A program made the position numbers and the translations under genes. A stretch of DNA of 64,000 nt, from NCBI GenBank assembly GCA_002471275.1, contig DKPQ01000004.1, positions 60,650 to 124,649 of the forward strand. Direction: 5' to 3'. This DNA comes from Flammeovirgaceae bacterium UBA7330 (GTDB taxonomy: Bacteria; Bacteroidota; Bacteroidia; Cytophagales; Cyclobacteriaceae). Positions 35,950 to 46,100 of this stretch are shown here, piece after piece (the stretch's first letter is position 1; every line of letters begins with the position of its first letter). The notes beneath the pieces are model-generated. The model was not told the origin of the DNA. It saw nothing but the letters and a program-made list of their open reading frames with translations, and ran no database searches.

Positions 35950-37331
35950 ACCTGGATCAGATACATAGGGTCTACTTTATCGGCATTGGAGGCATCGGTA
36001 TGAGCTCACTGGCCAGGTGGTTTAGTCAGCGGGGGATAGCTGTGTCCGGTTATGACAAAACCGAGACAACGTTAACAAAAAGACTGGCCTCCGAGGGCAT
36101 GGACATCCATTATATAGATGACCTGAACCTGGTCTCCAAAGAGGTATTGGAAGACAAAGAACATTCAGTGATTGTTTTTACGCCTGCGGTACCTAAAACA
36201 CATAAAGAACTTAGCTTCTTCCAGTCAGGAGATTACAAGCTCATGAAGCGGTCTGAGATGCTGGGCACGATCTCCAGGAGTCACTGGACGGTAGCTGTAG
36301 GTGGCACACATGGCAAAACCACCACCTCAAGCATGATCGCACATATTCTTCATGAGACCGTGGGTTGCTCAGCATTTGTTGGGGGTATCATGACCAACTA
36401 TGATTCCAACCTACTGATTGGCGCGGAAGATGCCCCGGTAGTGGCAGAAGCGGATGAGTTTGACAGGTCATTCCACAGACTTTCACCCAATTATTCCATC
36501 GTGACCTCTGTGGATCCTGACCACCTGGATATATATGGTGACCTGAAAACAATGCACGAAGCCTTTGCCGAGTTTCTGAGGAAAACCAATCCGGAGGGCA
36601 AGGTATTGATTCATGCGAAGGCTGCTGAGATCATCAAAAGCCATCTCGATATTCCATTTAAGACCTATGGCATCGAAATGGGTGACATACAGGCTCAGGA
36701 TATTCGCGTAGAAAATGGCTATTTCTATTTCAACTATGCGGGGGATCAAAAGATAGCGGATGTTGAGCTTCAGGTACCTGGTTATCACAATGTGGAAAAT
36801 GCGATAGCTGCCATCACGATGGCACTGGATTTTGGTATCGACGCCCAAAAGGTAAAAGCAGCAATTGCCGGATACAGAGGTGTAAAACGAAGGTTTGAAT
36901 ATATCATCAGGTCTGAAGAAGTGGTGTATATCGATGACTATGCACACCATCCGACAGAGATCACAGCATTACTGAAATCTGTGAGGAGCCTTTATCCGGA
37001 CAAAATGATCACGGCAATCTTTCAGCCACACCTGTACACCAGGACCAAAGATTTTCAGGATGGGTTTGCCAAAAGTCTGGAACTCGCGGATGACATCATT
37101 TTGATGAATATCTATCCGGCCAGAGAAGAGCCGATCCCGGGCATTACTTCAGAAGTGATCCTGGAGAAGATCAACAATACCAACAAGATGATCTGTGAGC
37201 GTGACCGGTTGATTGAGGTGATCGCACAGAAAAATCCCGAGGTATTGCTCACAGTAGGCGCTGGAGACATTGACAGAGAAGTAGAAAGAATTAGAGATTA
37301 TTATCTAAATGACCGAAAAGTTGAAGTATAA
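35946..37331 (+). CDS. murC: UDP-N-acetylmuramate:L-alanine ligase
   Basis: A 461-aa Mur ligase. The N-terminal nucleotide-binding motif is FIGIGGIGMSSLARWF, the ATP loop is GTHGKTTT (from residue 120), EADEFDRSFHRL and DPDHLDIYGD are the core motifs, and YIDDYAHHPTEI marks the C-terminal domain. It adds the first residue of the stem peptide to UDP-MurNAc. The length is usual. It overlaps ftsQ by 23 bp. Confidence 0.97.
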   Translation: MNLDQIHRVYFIGIGGIGMSSLARWFSQRGIAVSGYDKTETTLTKRLASEGMDIHYIDDLNLVSKEVLEDKEHSVIVFTPAVPKTHKELSFFQSGDYKLMKRSEMLGTISRSHWTVAVGGTHGKTTTSSMIAHILHETVGCSAFVGGIMTNYDSNLLIGAEDAPVVAEADEFDRSFHRLSPNYSIVTSVDPDHLDIYGDLKTMHEAFAEFLRKTNPEGKVLIHAKAAEIIKSHLDIPFKTYGIEMGDIQAQDIRVENGYFYFNYAGDQKIADVELQVPGYHNVENAIAAITMALDFGIDAQKVKAAIAGYRGVKRRFEYIIRSEEVVYIDDYAHHPTEITALLKSVRSLYPDKMITAIFQPHLYTRTKDFQDGFAKSLELADDIILMNIYPAREEPIPGITSEVILEKINNTNKMICERDRLIEVIAQKNPEVLLTVGAGDIDREVERIRDYYLNDRKVEV

Positions 37332-38076
37332 CATCAAAACCATATTGCTTTTCTCCATCTCTGCGGTCTTGATGATTGTCTTGATCACAATTACGGGCTA
37401 TAAAAACGTGTCCCGACAAGTAGCCAATGTGAAAGTTGAGATAAAGGATCAGCGGGGCGATTTCTTCACGGATCAATTGGAGATTGTGGATCTGATCAAT
37501 GATAAGGGGGGAGACTACGTATTGGGATTGCCTGTTGGGAAGCTGGATCTGAATATGCTGGAAGCCAGGGTAGAAAAGCACCCATTTGTCAAGGATGCTC
37601 AGGTTTATAAAGACATTCAGGGAAATCTGATGGTGAAGGTAGAGCAGGCCAGACCCCTTGCAAGGATTTTCGAAAAAGGAGCCGCTGACCATTACATAGA
37701 TGAGAATGGAACGCTACTCCCCACAGTTACTAAACATACCTCCCGGGTGCTGATCCTGGAGCTGGAGCATAAGTTCTCCTGGGGTAAAAACATTCAGGAA
37801 ACAGATTATGGTAAAGACCTGCTGAAGCTACTCCAATACATTGATCAGCATGAATTCTGGAGGGCTCAAATAGCAGGGATTGTGGTGCAGAGGGGAGGAG
37901 AGCTGGTGTTGTTGCCGCAGGTGACCAAGCAGGAAGTTGACTTTGGGATGCCGGTGGATTATGAAGAAAAATTCAGAAAGCTGAAGCTATTCTATACTGA
38001 AGTACTCCCCAATAAGGGATGGAACACCTATGAAAGAGTCAATGTAAAATTTGATAATCAGTTAATCTGTAAATAA
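37309..38076 (+). CDS. ftsQ: Cell division protein FtsQ
   Basis: A 255-aa bitopic membrane protein: a short cytosolic N-terminus, a membrane segment at about residues 10-27 (TILLFSISAVLMIVLIT), a POTRA-like region (KVEIKDQRGDFFTDQLEIVD through HPFVKDAQVYKDIQGNL) and a beta domain. VKVEQARPLARIF is typical of the FtsQ/DivIB family. It recruits later division proteins in the periplasm. It starts 23 bp inside murC, with the usual gap before ftsA. Confidence 0.92.
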   Translation: MTEKLKYNIKTILLFSISAVLMIVLITITGYKNVSRQVANVKVEIKDQRGDFFTDQLEIVDLINDKGGDYVLGLPVGKLDLNMLEARVEKHPFVKDAQVYKDIQGNLMVKVEQARPLARIFEKGAADHYIDENGTLLPTVTKHTSRVLILELEHKFSWGKNIQETDYGKDLLKLLQYIDQHEFWRAQIAGIVVQRGGELVLLPQVTKQEVDFGMPVDYEEKFRKLKLFYTEVLPNKGWNTYERVNVKFDNQLICK

Positions 38077-38118
38077 AAAATTAAAAAGTGAATCATACGA
38101 TAGCTAATTGTAAAAGAT

Positions 38119-39414
38119 ATGGAACAGGATAAAATCATCGTCGGTCTTGATATCGGAACTACCAAGATATGCGCCATAGTGGGTCGCAAAAATGAATTTG
38201 GCAAACTGGAAGTGTTGGGTGTTGGGAAAGCCGTTTCTGATGGAGTGATCCGCGGGATTGTCACCAACATTGACAAAACCGTGAATGCCATCGAAAAGGC
38301 GGTGACTGAGGCCAGCGAGCAGTCAGGTATTGACATCCGGGTGGTCAATGTGGGCATTGCCGGGCAGCACATCAAGAGTGCAGTTCATCATGGCTCCATC
38401 ACGCGTGACTCGGATGATGAGATCACTGTGGAAGACCTGAACCGGTTGACCAACGATATGTATCGTATCGTCATTCCTCCGGGCAGTGAGATCATTCACG
38501 TGATGCCGCAGGACTATATCGTTGATTACGAAGATGGTATCAAAGACCCTGTGGGTATGTCCGGAGTTAAACTGGAAGCGGATTTCCATATCATCACCGC
38601 TCAAACCAATGCCATCAACAATATCAATAAGTGTATCCGCAGAGGCGGCCTGGAGATTGAAAATTTGATCCTGGAGCCATTGGCATCTAGTCTGGCAGTA
38701 CTCAGCGATGAAGAAAAGGAAGCCGGTGTTTGTCTGGTAGATATAGGTGGTGGAACCACGGATATTGCTGTTTTCTACGACAATATCATCCGTCACACGG
38801 CAGTGATCCCATTCGGAGGCAACATCATCACCTCGGATATCAAGCAGGGATGTATGGTGATGGAGCAGCAGGCTGAACAGCTCAAGATCAAGTTTGGAAA
38901 AGCCATTGCTGAAGAAGCCAGTCCCAATGAGATTGTTTCAATCCCGGGGCTAAGAAACAGGCCTCCTAAGGAGATCTCGATCAAAAACCTGGCTCATATC
39001 ATCGAATCCAGGATGGAGGAGATCATTGAGATGGTTCACACAGAAATCATTACCTCAGGATTTAACAAGAAACTGGCTGCAGGTATTGTGGTCACTGGGG
39101 GAGGCTCTTTGTTGAGCAACCTGCAGCAGCTGTTTGAATACATGACAGGTTTGGATACCCGTATCGGCTATCCAAACGAACATCTTGGAAAGAGCAAGGT
39201 AGACGCTGTGAAGAGTCCGGTCTATGCGACATCAGTTGGCCTGGTTTTATCAGGTTTCAGAGCCATAGACATCAGGGAGCAGCGATACAATGAGAAGCAG
39301 TCTAAAGGAAGCCTGAAGCCCAGGAATAAGCAGAGCGCCAAGTTTTTTCAGAATATTCTGGAGAAGACCAAGGGGCTTCTGATTGATGATTTTGATGAAA
39401 ACAAAGATTATTAA
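38119..39414 (+). CDS. ftsA: Cell division protein FtsA
   Basis: A 431-aa actin-like ATPase. VGLDIGTTKICAIVG at the start is the phosphate-1 motif, VCLVDIGGGTTDIAVF (near residue 205) is phosphate-2, and GIVVTGGGSLLSNLQQLFEY is the adenosine motif. The 1C subdomain is present, with VNVGIAGQHIKS. The C-terminal tail, FFQNILEKTKGLLIDDFDEN, contains a likely membrane-targeting amphipathic helix. It anchors FtsZ to the membrane. It starts 42 bp after ftsQ and ends 42 bp before ftsZ. Confidence 0.96.
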   Translation: MEQDKIIVGLDIGTTKICAIVGRKNEFGKLEVLGVGKAVSDGVIRGIVTNIDKTVNAIEKAVTEASEQSGIDIRVVNVGIAGQHIKSAVHHGSITRDSDDEITVEDLNRLTNDMYRIVIPPGSEIIHVMPQDYIVDYEDGIKDPVGMSGVKLEADFHIITAQTNAINNINKCIRRGGLEIENLILEPLASSLAVLSDEEKEAGVCLVDIGGGTTDIAVFYDNIIRHTAVIPFGGNIITSDIKQGCMVMEQQAEQLKIKFGKAIAEEASPNEIVSIPGLRNRPPKEISIKNLAHIIESRMEEIIEMVHTEIITSGFNKKLAAGIVVTGGGSLLSNLQQLFEYMTGLDTRIGYPNEHLGKSKVDAVKSPVYATSVGLVLSGFRAIDIREQRYNEKQSKGSLKPRNKQSAKFFQNILEKTKGLLIDDFDENKDY

Positions 39415-39456
39415 TTGAATGTGATTTTTAGATGTAGGATCTAAAACAAAAATATT

Positions 39457-41007
39457 ATGGCAGAAAATACGTATCAATTCGATTTACCCACGCATCAGAA
39501 ATCGATCATTAAGGTGATCGGCGTTGGTGGTGGAGGTAGTAATGCAGTCAACCACATGTTTAACCTTGGGATCAAGGACGTAGAATTTGTGGTTTGTAAC
39601 ACCGATAGTCAGGCACTGGAAAGTAGTCCTGTACCGAATAAGTTGCAATTAGGAATGAATCTCACTGGTGGTCTTGGTGCAGGAGCCAATCCTGAGCGGG
39701 GACGCAATGCAGCCATTGAGAGTAAAGAAGAAATCAGAGAGCTACTCTCTGAGGATACCAAGATGGTTTTTGTTACTGCAGGTATGGGAGGTGGCACCGG
39801 GACGGGTGCTGCACCTATCATTGCGCAGGTAGCCAAAGAGCTTGACATCCTCACGGTAGGGATCGTAACAGCCCCTTTCGCTTTCGAAGGGAAAAAGAAA
39901 AATGCACAGGCCAACGAAGGAATAGCTGCCTTGAGAGAGGTTTGTGACACAGTCCTTGTTATTCTAAATGACAAGCTTCGGGAGATCTTTGGTAATCTTC
40001 CGATCAGAGAGGCTTTTGGACAGGCAGACAATGTATTGACCACTGCAGCCAAGGGCATTGCCGAGATCATCACTGTTCCGGGTTACGTAAACGTGGACTT
40101 TGAAGATGTGAAGACGGTAATGAAAAATGCCGGAGCAGCCGTAATGGGCTCGGCACAGACTCATGGTGAAAACAGGGCGATCAGGGCCGCTGAAGAAGCA
40201 CTGAACTCGCCATTGTTGAACAACCGAAATATCCACGGAGCAGAAAAGATCCTGCTTTCCATTATCTCTGGAGAAGAAGCAGAGCTGCAAATGGACGAGC
40301 TGGCAGAGATCACAGATTACATGACCGAGTTCTCAGGAGAAGATGCTGAAGTGATCTTTGGTCACGGTGTGGATCCTGAGTTGGGCGAAAATATCAGGGT
40401 AACTGTCATTGCCACAGGATTTGACAGGCAGGGCGGCGAAGTAGAGTTTGCCAGTAGTGCAGCCAAAGAACCTGCAAATTCGAAAAAAGTATATGACCTC
40501 GATTCATCCAGGCAGATCAGATTGTTCATTGATGAGGATGAAGAAGAAGATGAAAAGCATGAGGAGGAAGAAAAGGAGGAGAGAAGCTTCACCTTTGATT
40601 CCTTAAGAGAAACCATAGAAAAGGAAGTAGAGCAGGAGGATCAGGAATTTGAGTATGAATTTGAAATGCCTGACCAACGTGAGGAAGAGGAAGAAGATGA
40701 TAATGCCGTTGAAGAGTATATGAAATCTGAAGTTCACCGGGTGATGAGCCAGGGTTCGATGAACAGACGAAGGATTGAGCTGATGGAAGAACGGATGAAG
40801 CGTGAAGAAGCATTGAATGGAGCGAGCAAAAAAGACCTGAGTTCTACGGACTACAAGGAGAAATTTGATGTTCCTGCGTTCGAGCGTAAAAAGGTAACCT
40901 TGCAAAAAGTTCCTCATTCGTCAGAAAGAAATATTTCAAAGTTTAATCTGACCGATGACAATCAGATATTGGGCAATAACCGATACCTGCACGACAATGT
41001 AGACTAA
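39457..41007 (+). CDS. ftsZ: Cell division protein FtsZ
   Basis: A 516-aa tubulin-like GTPase, longer than E. coli FtsZ because of its linker. The globular domain (to about residue 330) carries GVGGGGSNAVNHM, the tubulin signature GGTGTG at 112-117 and the T7-loop region DVNFEDV-like VNVDFEDVKTVM. A very acidic linker (about 350-430, runs of Glu and Asp) follows. The C-terminal part has FDVPAFERKKV, the conserved motif seen in Bacteroidota FtsZ, and then a tail ending DNVD. It forms the cytokinetic ring. A terminator hairpin follows 25 bp after the stop, closing the cluster. Confidence 0.97.
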   Translation: MAENTYQFDLPTHQKSIIKVIGVGGGGSNAVNHMFNLGIKDVEFVVCNTDSQALESSPVPNKLQLGMNLTGGLGAGANPERGRNAAIESKEEIRELLSEDTKMVFVTAGMGGGTGTGAAPIIAQVAKELDILTVGIVTAPFAFEGKKKNAQANEGIAALREVCDTVLVILNDKLREIFGNLPIREAFGQADNVLTTAAKGIAEIITVPGYVNVDFEDVKTVMKNAGAAVMGSAQTHGENRAIRAAEEALNSPLLNNRNIHGAEKILLSIISGEEAELQMDELAEITDYMTEFSGEDAEVIFGHGVDPELGENIRVTVIATGFDRQGGEVEFASSAAKEPANSKKVYDLDSSRQIRLFIDEDEEEDEKHEEEEKEERSFTFDSLRETIEKEVEQEDQEFEYEFEMPDQREEEEEDDNAVEEYMKSEVHRVMSQGSMNRRRIELMEERMKREEALNGASKKDLSSTDYKEKFDVPAFERKKVTLQKVPHSSERNISKFNLTDDNQILGNNRYLHDNVD

Positions 41008-41032
41008 GCAATTAATTTAAGCTCTGCCATAA

Positions 41033-41064
41033 AAAAAGATCGGGTTTTTTAGCTCGGTCTTTTT
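41033..41064 (+). terminator. Intrinsic terminator after ftsZ
   Basis: AAAAAGATCGGG pairs with CTCGGTCTTTTT (one A-run to T-run plus a GC core with two G-T pairs) around an 8-base loop TTTTTTAG. The T-run at the end continues into TTTTATTTT. It marks the end of the dcw transcript. Confidence 0.8.
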
Positions 41065-41066
41065 AT

Positions 41067-41087
41067 TTTGTGTAATCTTTACACAAA
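41067..41087. promoter_or_regulatory. 9-bp inverted repeat, candidate operator before the ECF sigma gene
   Basis: TTTGTGTAA-TCT-TTACACAAA is a perfect 9-bp inverted repeat with a 3-base centre, directly behind the ftsZ terminator and about 120 bp before the sigma factor start. The symmetry is of the kind bound by dimeric repressors or CRP-like proteins. The binding protein is unknown. Confidence 0.45.
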
Positions 41088-41120
41088 TACGTGTTCTGGG
41101 ATTATCTTTTCTGAAGAAAA

Positions 41121-41148
41121 TTTGATATTTTTAGTACAATTATCTTTT
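41121..41148 (+). promoter_or_regulatory. Weak promoter candidate for the ECF sigma gene
   Basis: TTTG (41121-41124) and TATCTTTT (41141-41148) resemble the Bacteroidota elements TTTG and TAnnTTTG, with one mismatch in the last base and a 16-bp spacer, slightly short. It lies 58 bp before the ATG at 41206. Low confidence. Confidence 0.3.
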
Positions 41149-41205
41149 TTTCAGGAAAATTTTAATTTAATAAGGCTCTCAGGACCGAAAAATACCAAAG
41201 TTTCA

Positions 41206-41781
41206 ATGATCAATCCAATACAGAGTACTTCCATGAAGAAGCCAGGCGATCAAAAGCTATGGGATCAGGTGAGGAACGATAGTAAGGAAGCCTTTGAGTG
41301 TCTTTATAATAAATACTTTCCTGAGCTTTTCAGATATGGTATGACCATCCATCCTCACAAGGAACTGATAGGAGATGCCATTCAGGAACTTTTTATTGAT
41401 TTGTGGTCCTACCGGTATAATTTGTCGAAGATCCATCAATTGAAATTCTATCTTTTGTCCTCCCTTAGGTCAAAGATATTTACGCTGATATCGAAGGATA
41501 ACAAAAAGCTTTCGACAGAAATGGAATATCTAAATCAAACCATACAATACCTGGATTCTACGGAAGACAAACTGATCAGGGACGACCAGAAAAAACTTAA
41601 AAGGAATCAGTTGGCCCTGTTGATCAATGACCTGCCTTTACAGCAGCGAGAAGCCATCATGCTGATCTTTTTTGAAGGAAGATCCTACGAAGAAACTTCC
41701 AGCTTGATGTCCAAAAGTATTCAAAACGTCTATACCCTTGTCTCAAGAGGGATAGCTACACTACGCAAGAGATTAGGGTAA
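41206..41781 (+). CDS. ECF-type RNA polymerase sigma factor (FecI-like)
   Basis: A 191-aa sigma-70 family protein from the ATG at 41206; longer frames starting near 41068 cover the operator. Region 2 is DSKEAFECLYNKYFPELFRY to DAIQELFIDLWSYR, and region 4 is LLINDLPLQQREAIMLIFFE followed by the helix-turn-helix around YEETSSLMSKSIQNVYTLVS. It should direct transcription of the SusC/SusD locus when released from the anti-sigma factor encoded next. It has no signal-sensing extension. Confidence 0.92.
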   Translation: MINPIQSTSMKKPGDQKLWDQVRNDSKEAFECLYNKYFPELFRYGMTIHPHKELIGDAIQELFIDLWSYRYNLSKIHQLKFYLLSSLRSKIFTLISKDNKKLSTEMEYLNQTIQYLDSTEDKLIRDDQKKLKRNQLALLINDLPLQQREAIMLIFFEGRSYEETSSLMSKSIQNVYTLVSRGIATLRKRLG

Positions 41782-41944
41782 TCTTTTATTGCGAAATTCC
41801 TAAACAATATCTATTCTGAGTGCTGATGTCGCAACCACTACGTGAACTTGCACTGGTTTGTTACAAAAAATGAAAATATTTTTCTTTACTGTGTAAGAAA
41901 GCAGCAGCCTTCACACTCTTTATAGTAAGAGGAATAAAATTTTA

Positions 41945-43027
41945 GTGAAGAACCTTAAGACCGTAGACGATTTTGTATTAAGCTCAGAGTTCAGAAGTTG
42001 GGTGCTGAATCCTAGTGCATCGGCAAATATCTTTTGGGAGAAGTGGCTGCGGGATCATCCTCACAAAAAAGATAATTTTCAGGAGGCGGTGAAGGTAGTT
42101 CAGGCCATTGGCAGGATCGACTATCAGGCAGACAGGGAATTCACTGACAATCTCTGGAAAAACATTGATTCAAGGCTGGATCAAACTCCAGTCTGTGAGC
42201 GGGATGTTGTACCATTAAATATTCAGTCGGTTACCAAAAACCGAAAAAAGCGACCTGGTTCCAATAGGTTGATTTTCTGGAGCCTTGCTGCTTCCATTTT
42301 ATTGCTCATCACATCTGTTTATGGCCTCTTCCAAAATCACCTACAGGCGATGCACGAGCCTGAAGCCATCTCCACAATCCTAAAATCAAATCCACGGGGA
42401 CAGAAATCTACCATCATGCTGCCGGATGGAACTACCGTAATACTCAATTCAGAAAGTACATTGACCTATACAAGTGAATATTATGATCTGGAGCGCAGGG
42501 TTAAACTGACAGGAGAAGCTTTTTTTGAGGTAACGGAAGACCCGTCAAAACCTTTTGTTGTAGAAACCGAAAGTTTGATCACCACAGCCCTGGGTACGTC
42601 ATTCAATGTTAATGCTTATCCTGGTGAGGTTGAGGAAGTCACCCTGGTCACTGGTAGGGTGAAAATTGAAACACATGAAGCTGGCCATAGTGGTACTGTT
42701 CTTTATCCGGGAGAGATGCTGGCCATCAACGAATCAGGTGCAATTCAAAAAATCAGCACCTCGTCTTTTGACCACATTGGTTGGAAAGATGGGGTGATAG
42801 TATTTCAAGATACTCCACTTAAAGAAGCCATTGCCGAATTAGAAAAATGGTATGGAGTGGATATAATTCTAAGAAATTACCCGGAAGGTAATGATATGAA
42901 TTTCACGGGGTCATTTAGAAATGACAATTTGTCAAATGTGCTGAAAAGCTTAAGCTATACCATGCCATTTGATTTTAAGATTATCGGAAAAAAAGCAGAA
43001 GTAAACTTTAAACCAAATCGCCTATGA
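41945..43027 (+). CDS. FecR-like anti-sigma factor
   Basis: A 360-aa membrane protein with a GTG start. The N-terminal part (about residues 1-105) is the cytosolic anti-sigma domain, ending in the membrane segment LIFWSLAASILLLITSVYGL (about residues 109-128). The FecR domain follows (MLPDGTTVILNSESTLTYTS, then VKLTGEAFFEVTEDPSKPFV) and a DUF4974-like C-terminal domain that contacts the STN domain of the transporter. It relays an outer-membrane signal to the sigma factor encoded 163 bp upstream. The layout sigma-FecR-SusC is standard for Bacteroidota. Confidence 0.93.
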   Translation: MKNLKTVDDFVLSSEFRSWVLNPSASANIFWEKWLRDHPHKKDNFQEAVKVVQAIGRIDYQADREFTDNLWKNIDSRLDQTPVCERDVVPLNIQSVTKNRKKRPGSNRLIFWSLAASILLLITSVYGLFQNHLQAMHEPEAISTILKSNPRGQKSTIMLPDGTTVILNSESTLTYTSEYYDLERRVKLTGEAFFEVTEDPSKPFVVETESLITTALGTSFNVNAYPGEVEEVTLVTGRVKIETHEAGHSGTVLYPGEMLAINESGAIQKISTSSFDHIGWKDGVIVFQDTPLKEAIAELEKWYGVDIILRNYPEGNDMNFTGSFRNDNLSNVLKSLSYTMPFDFKIIGKKAEVNFKPNRL

Positions 43028-43060
43028 CTTAGAAACATACAATAAACCAAAAAGAAAAAA

Positions 43061-43092
43061 CCCGGGTCGAATGCGCCAACACCAAACCCGGG
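43061..43092 (+). promoter_or_regulatory. Leader hairpin upstream of susC
   Basis: CCCGGGT and ACCCGGG pair perfectly around an 18-base loop containing GAATGCGCC, in the 110-bp gap between the FecR and SusC genes. The stem is 45 bp before the SusC ATG. No T-run follows, so an RNA leader element or mRNA processing site is more likely than a terminator. Confidence 0.4.
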
Positions 43093-43137
43093 CAATGATC
43101 AAGAATGAAATTATTCACCCTTTAACATAACAAATAT

Positions 43138-46100
43138 ATGAATGGATTCAACCATTATTTACGAAAGGTGGGAAAAATTGCAGTATACCTGTTCGTAATA
43201 GCAACTGTGATTTTTAATGGACTATTGGCAGAAACAGTAAGAGGCCAGGCCATTAAAAGCGTTAAGGAGGCAAAAATCAGCATTGAAATCGATAATCAAA
43301 GCATCGAGAAGTCGCTTAAGATGATTGAGCAGAACTCGGAATATAAATTCGTTTATAAGCGAAATGAGCTCAAAAACAAGGGCAACATTAACCTCGATGT
43401 CGAAAATCAAACGCTGGAGAATCTTTTGCTGGAAATCTCGAGGCAGGCCAATGTCAGCTTCAGACAAATCAATGACCGCATCAGTGTGAAATCTCATAAA
43501 AGCACAGATTTTGGTGAGAAAGTAACCATCGCTGATCAGCGAAATGTATCTGGTAACATACTTGATGAAAATGGAGAGCCTCTTCCCGGAGCCTCTATTG
43601 TTGTCAAAGGAACCACTACAGGTACTACTACTGACTTTGAAGGTAACTTCCAATTGAATGTTAGTGATGATGATATCCTGACTATATCCTTTGTTGGATA
43701 TAAGGCTTTGGAGATCCCTGTTGCTAATAGGACTACTTTCAACTTCACCATGCAACCTGATGCTGAGCAATTAGCTGATGTAGTTGTAGTAGGATATGGT
43801 ACACAAAGAAAAGTGAACCTGACTGGTGCTGTGGGTGTAGCAGATGGTGAGGTTTTGCAGAATCGACCTATCCCTAATGTGGGTGAAGGTTTGAAAGGTG
43901 TGATCCCTAACCTGAATGTAAACATCAGGAATGGTGATCCTTCTCAACCAATTGAGTTCAACATCCGTGGTTTCGAATCAATCAATGGTGGTCAGCCACT
44001 GGTATTGGTGGATAATGTGCCTATGGATCTAAACAGGATCAACCCGAATGATATCGAAAGTATCTCTGTCCTGAAAGATGCGGCTGCTGCTGCGGTTTAC
44101 GGAGCACGGGCTGCTTTTGGTGTGGTATTGGTAACTACCAAAAAAGGTAAAGGTGATAAGATCAATGTAAATTTCAGTGGAGAGTTTGCTTTGGCAAAAC
44201 CCATTCTTTTCTTAGATCCTATCACAGATCCGTACCAGTTTGTGTTGGCAAGAAACGAGGCCAACCAAAGAACGAATGGTGCTCCTGCTTACGATCAGAA
44301 TATGATTGATGGTACTAAAGCCTGGAGTGAAAATCCCACTATGGAAAATGCATGGGGTGTTTACAATGGAAGTCTACGTTTCTATGGTTATAATAACTAT
44401 GTAAATGAGCTGATTACGGATTAAGCTCCACAACAGAAGTACGATGTAAGTGTGTCGGGAGCCTCAGATAAGGCATCTTATTACGCTTCATTTGGAGTGT
44501 TGAACAAAGACGGATACCTTAAAAACAAAGAGCGAAACGAAAATTACAAACGTTACAATGCGCTCTTGAAAGGTGAATTCAAAGTGAATGAATGGTTAAG
44601 TCTTGACAGTAGAGCTCTGATCACTACTGAAACAAGTGACAAGCCACACTTCTATCACTGGGATGTAAACATCAATACTTCAGCCAGACAGAATCCTTTG
44701 GATCCTATCAGATTCCCTGATCTTCCTTACTACATCACCCCTGGTGATCGTGATCAGTATTCAGACCTGATTGGAAAGTATTTTGGTGGAACGAATTTCT
44801 TCCCATACCTGGAAGATGGTGGGCGTGAGACCTGGATGCGAAATGACATGTTCCTGACTCAGGGTACTACTATTTCTCCTTTGAAAGGATGGAACATTCG
44901 TGGTGCATTCACTGCAAACTTCACGCACAGAGATTATCAGGATGTACAGAGTAAAGTGGAAGTGGTTCGCGAGAGCCCTGATTTGACTGCTGATCCTGCT
45001 ACCTTGATAGATAATGGATTCAGTGGAAACGATTGGATTACGAATAGAACTGATTTTGATCAGTATTATGTGATTCAGTTATATACTGATTACACCATCG
45101 AGAGTGGCGCTCACTATCTTAAAGGAATGGTTGGGTTCAACCAGGAGTGGGGTCTTTTCAAATATCACAGAGCTCAGGCTTATTCTTTGATTACACCTCA
45201 AGTGACTGACATCAATGCTACAACTGGAAATCAGGAAGCATATGGTGGTAAAGAACACAATGCTTTGAGAGGAGTATTTTATCGATTGAACTACATTTTT
45301 GACGATAAATACCTGATTGAAGCCAATGGTCGATATGATGGTACTTCAAGATTCCCTACGGATGATCGATTTGGATTCTTCCCTTCTTTTTCAGTGGGAT
45401 GGAGAATTTCCAATGAAAGTTTCATGGCTGGAACCAGCGACTGGTTGGATAACCTGAAATTGAGAGCTTCTTATGGTGAGCTTGGTAATCAGTTACTAAA
45501 CAGTAACTACCCATATATCGCTACTATGGGATCAGGTAATGCTCCATATATGATGACTGCCGGATCAAGAACTCCTTATGTTTCCGCTGCAGGACTGGTT
45601 AGCCCTACATTGACATGGGAGACCGTAGTTTCACAAAACATCGGATTGGATTTCAGCATGTTTGGAAGCCGACTGGATGTATCAATGGATGCATACATCA
45701 GAGATACCAAGGATATGCTGACAAATGTTGAATATCCTGAAATCCTGGGTACTGGTGCTCCTGATGCGAACGCCGCTGACCTGAGAACAAGAGGATGGGA
45801 AGTAGCTGCTACATGGAAGACCAATGTAAACAATGACCTGAACTACAACATTACTTTAGCTTTGTCTGACAACTTGTCTAAAATTACCAAGTATGACAAC
45901 CCTACAGGTGCCTTAAGTGAGTACTACGAAGGTCAGGTTGTGGGAGATGCTGGTGGAGAGCGATGGGGATTCGAGACCCTTGGTATCTTCCAGACACAAG
46001 CAGAAGTAGATGCCCACGCAGATCAGTCTTCACTGGGAGCCAACTGGAGACCAGGTGATATTAAATATGCAGATCTGAATGGCGACGGAGTGATCAACAG

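Noticed and set aside
39609..40917. Long reverse-strand frames within ftsZ
   Set aside because: They are antisense to a well-supported gene and arise from its codon bias and acidic repeats.
41068..41205. Longer ECF sigma factor starting at 41068
   Set aside because: The extension covers the palindrome and the promoter candidate and does not resemble sigma region 1 or 2; the ATG at 41206 fits the family.
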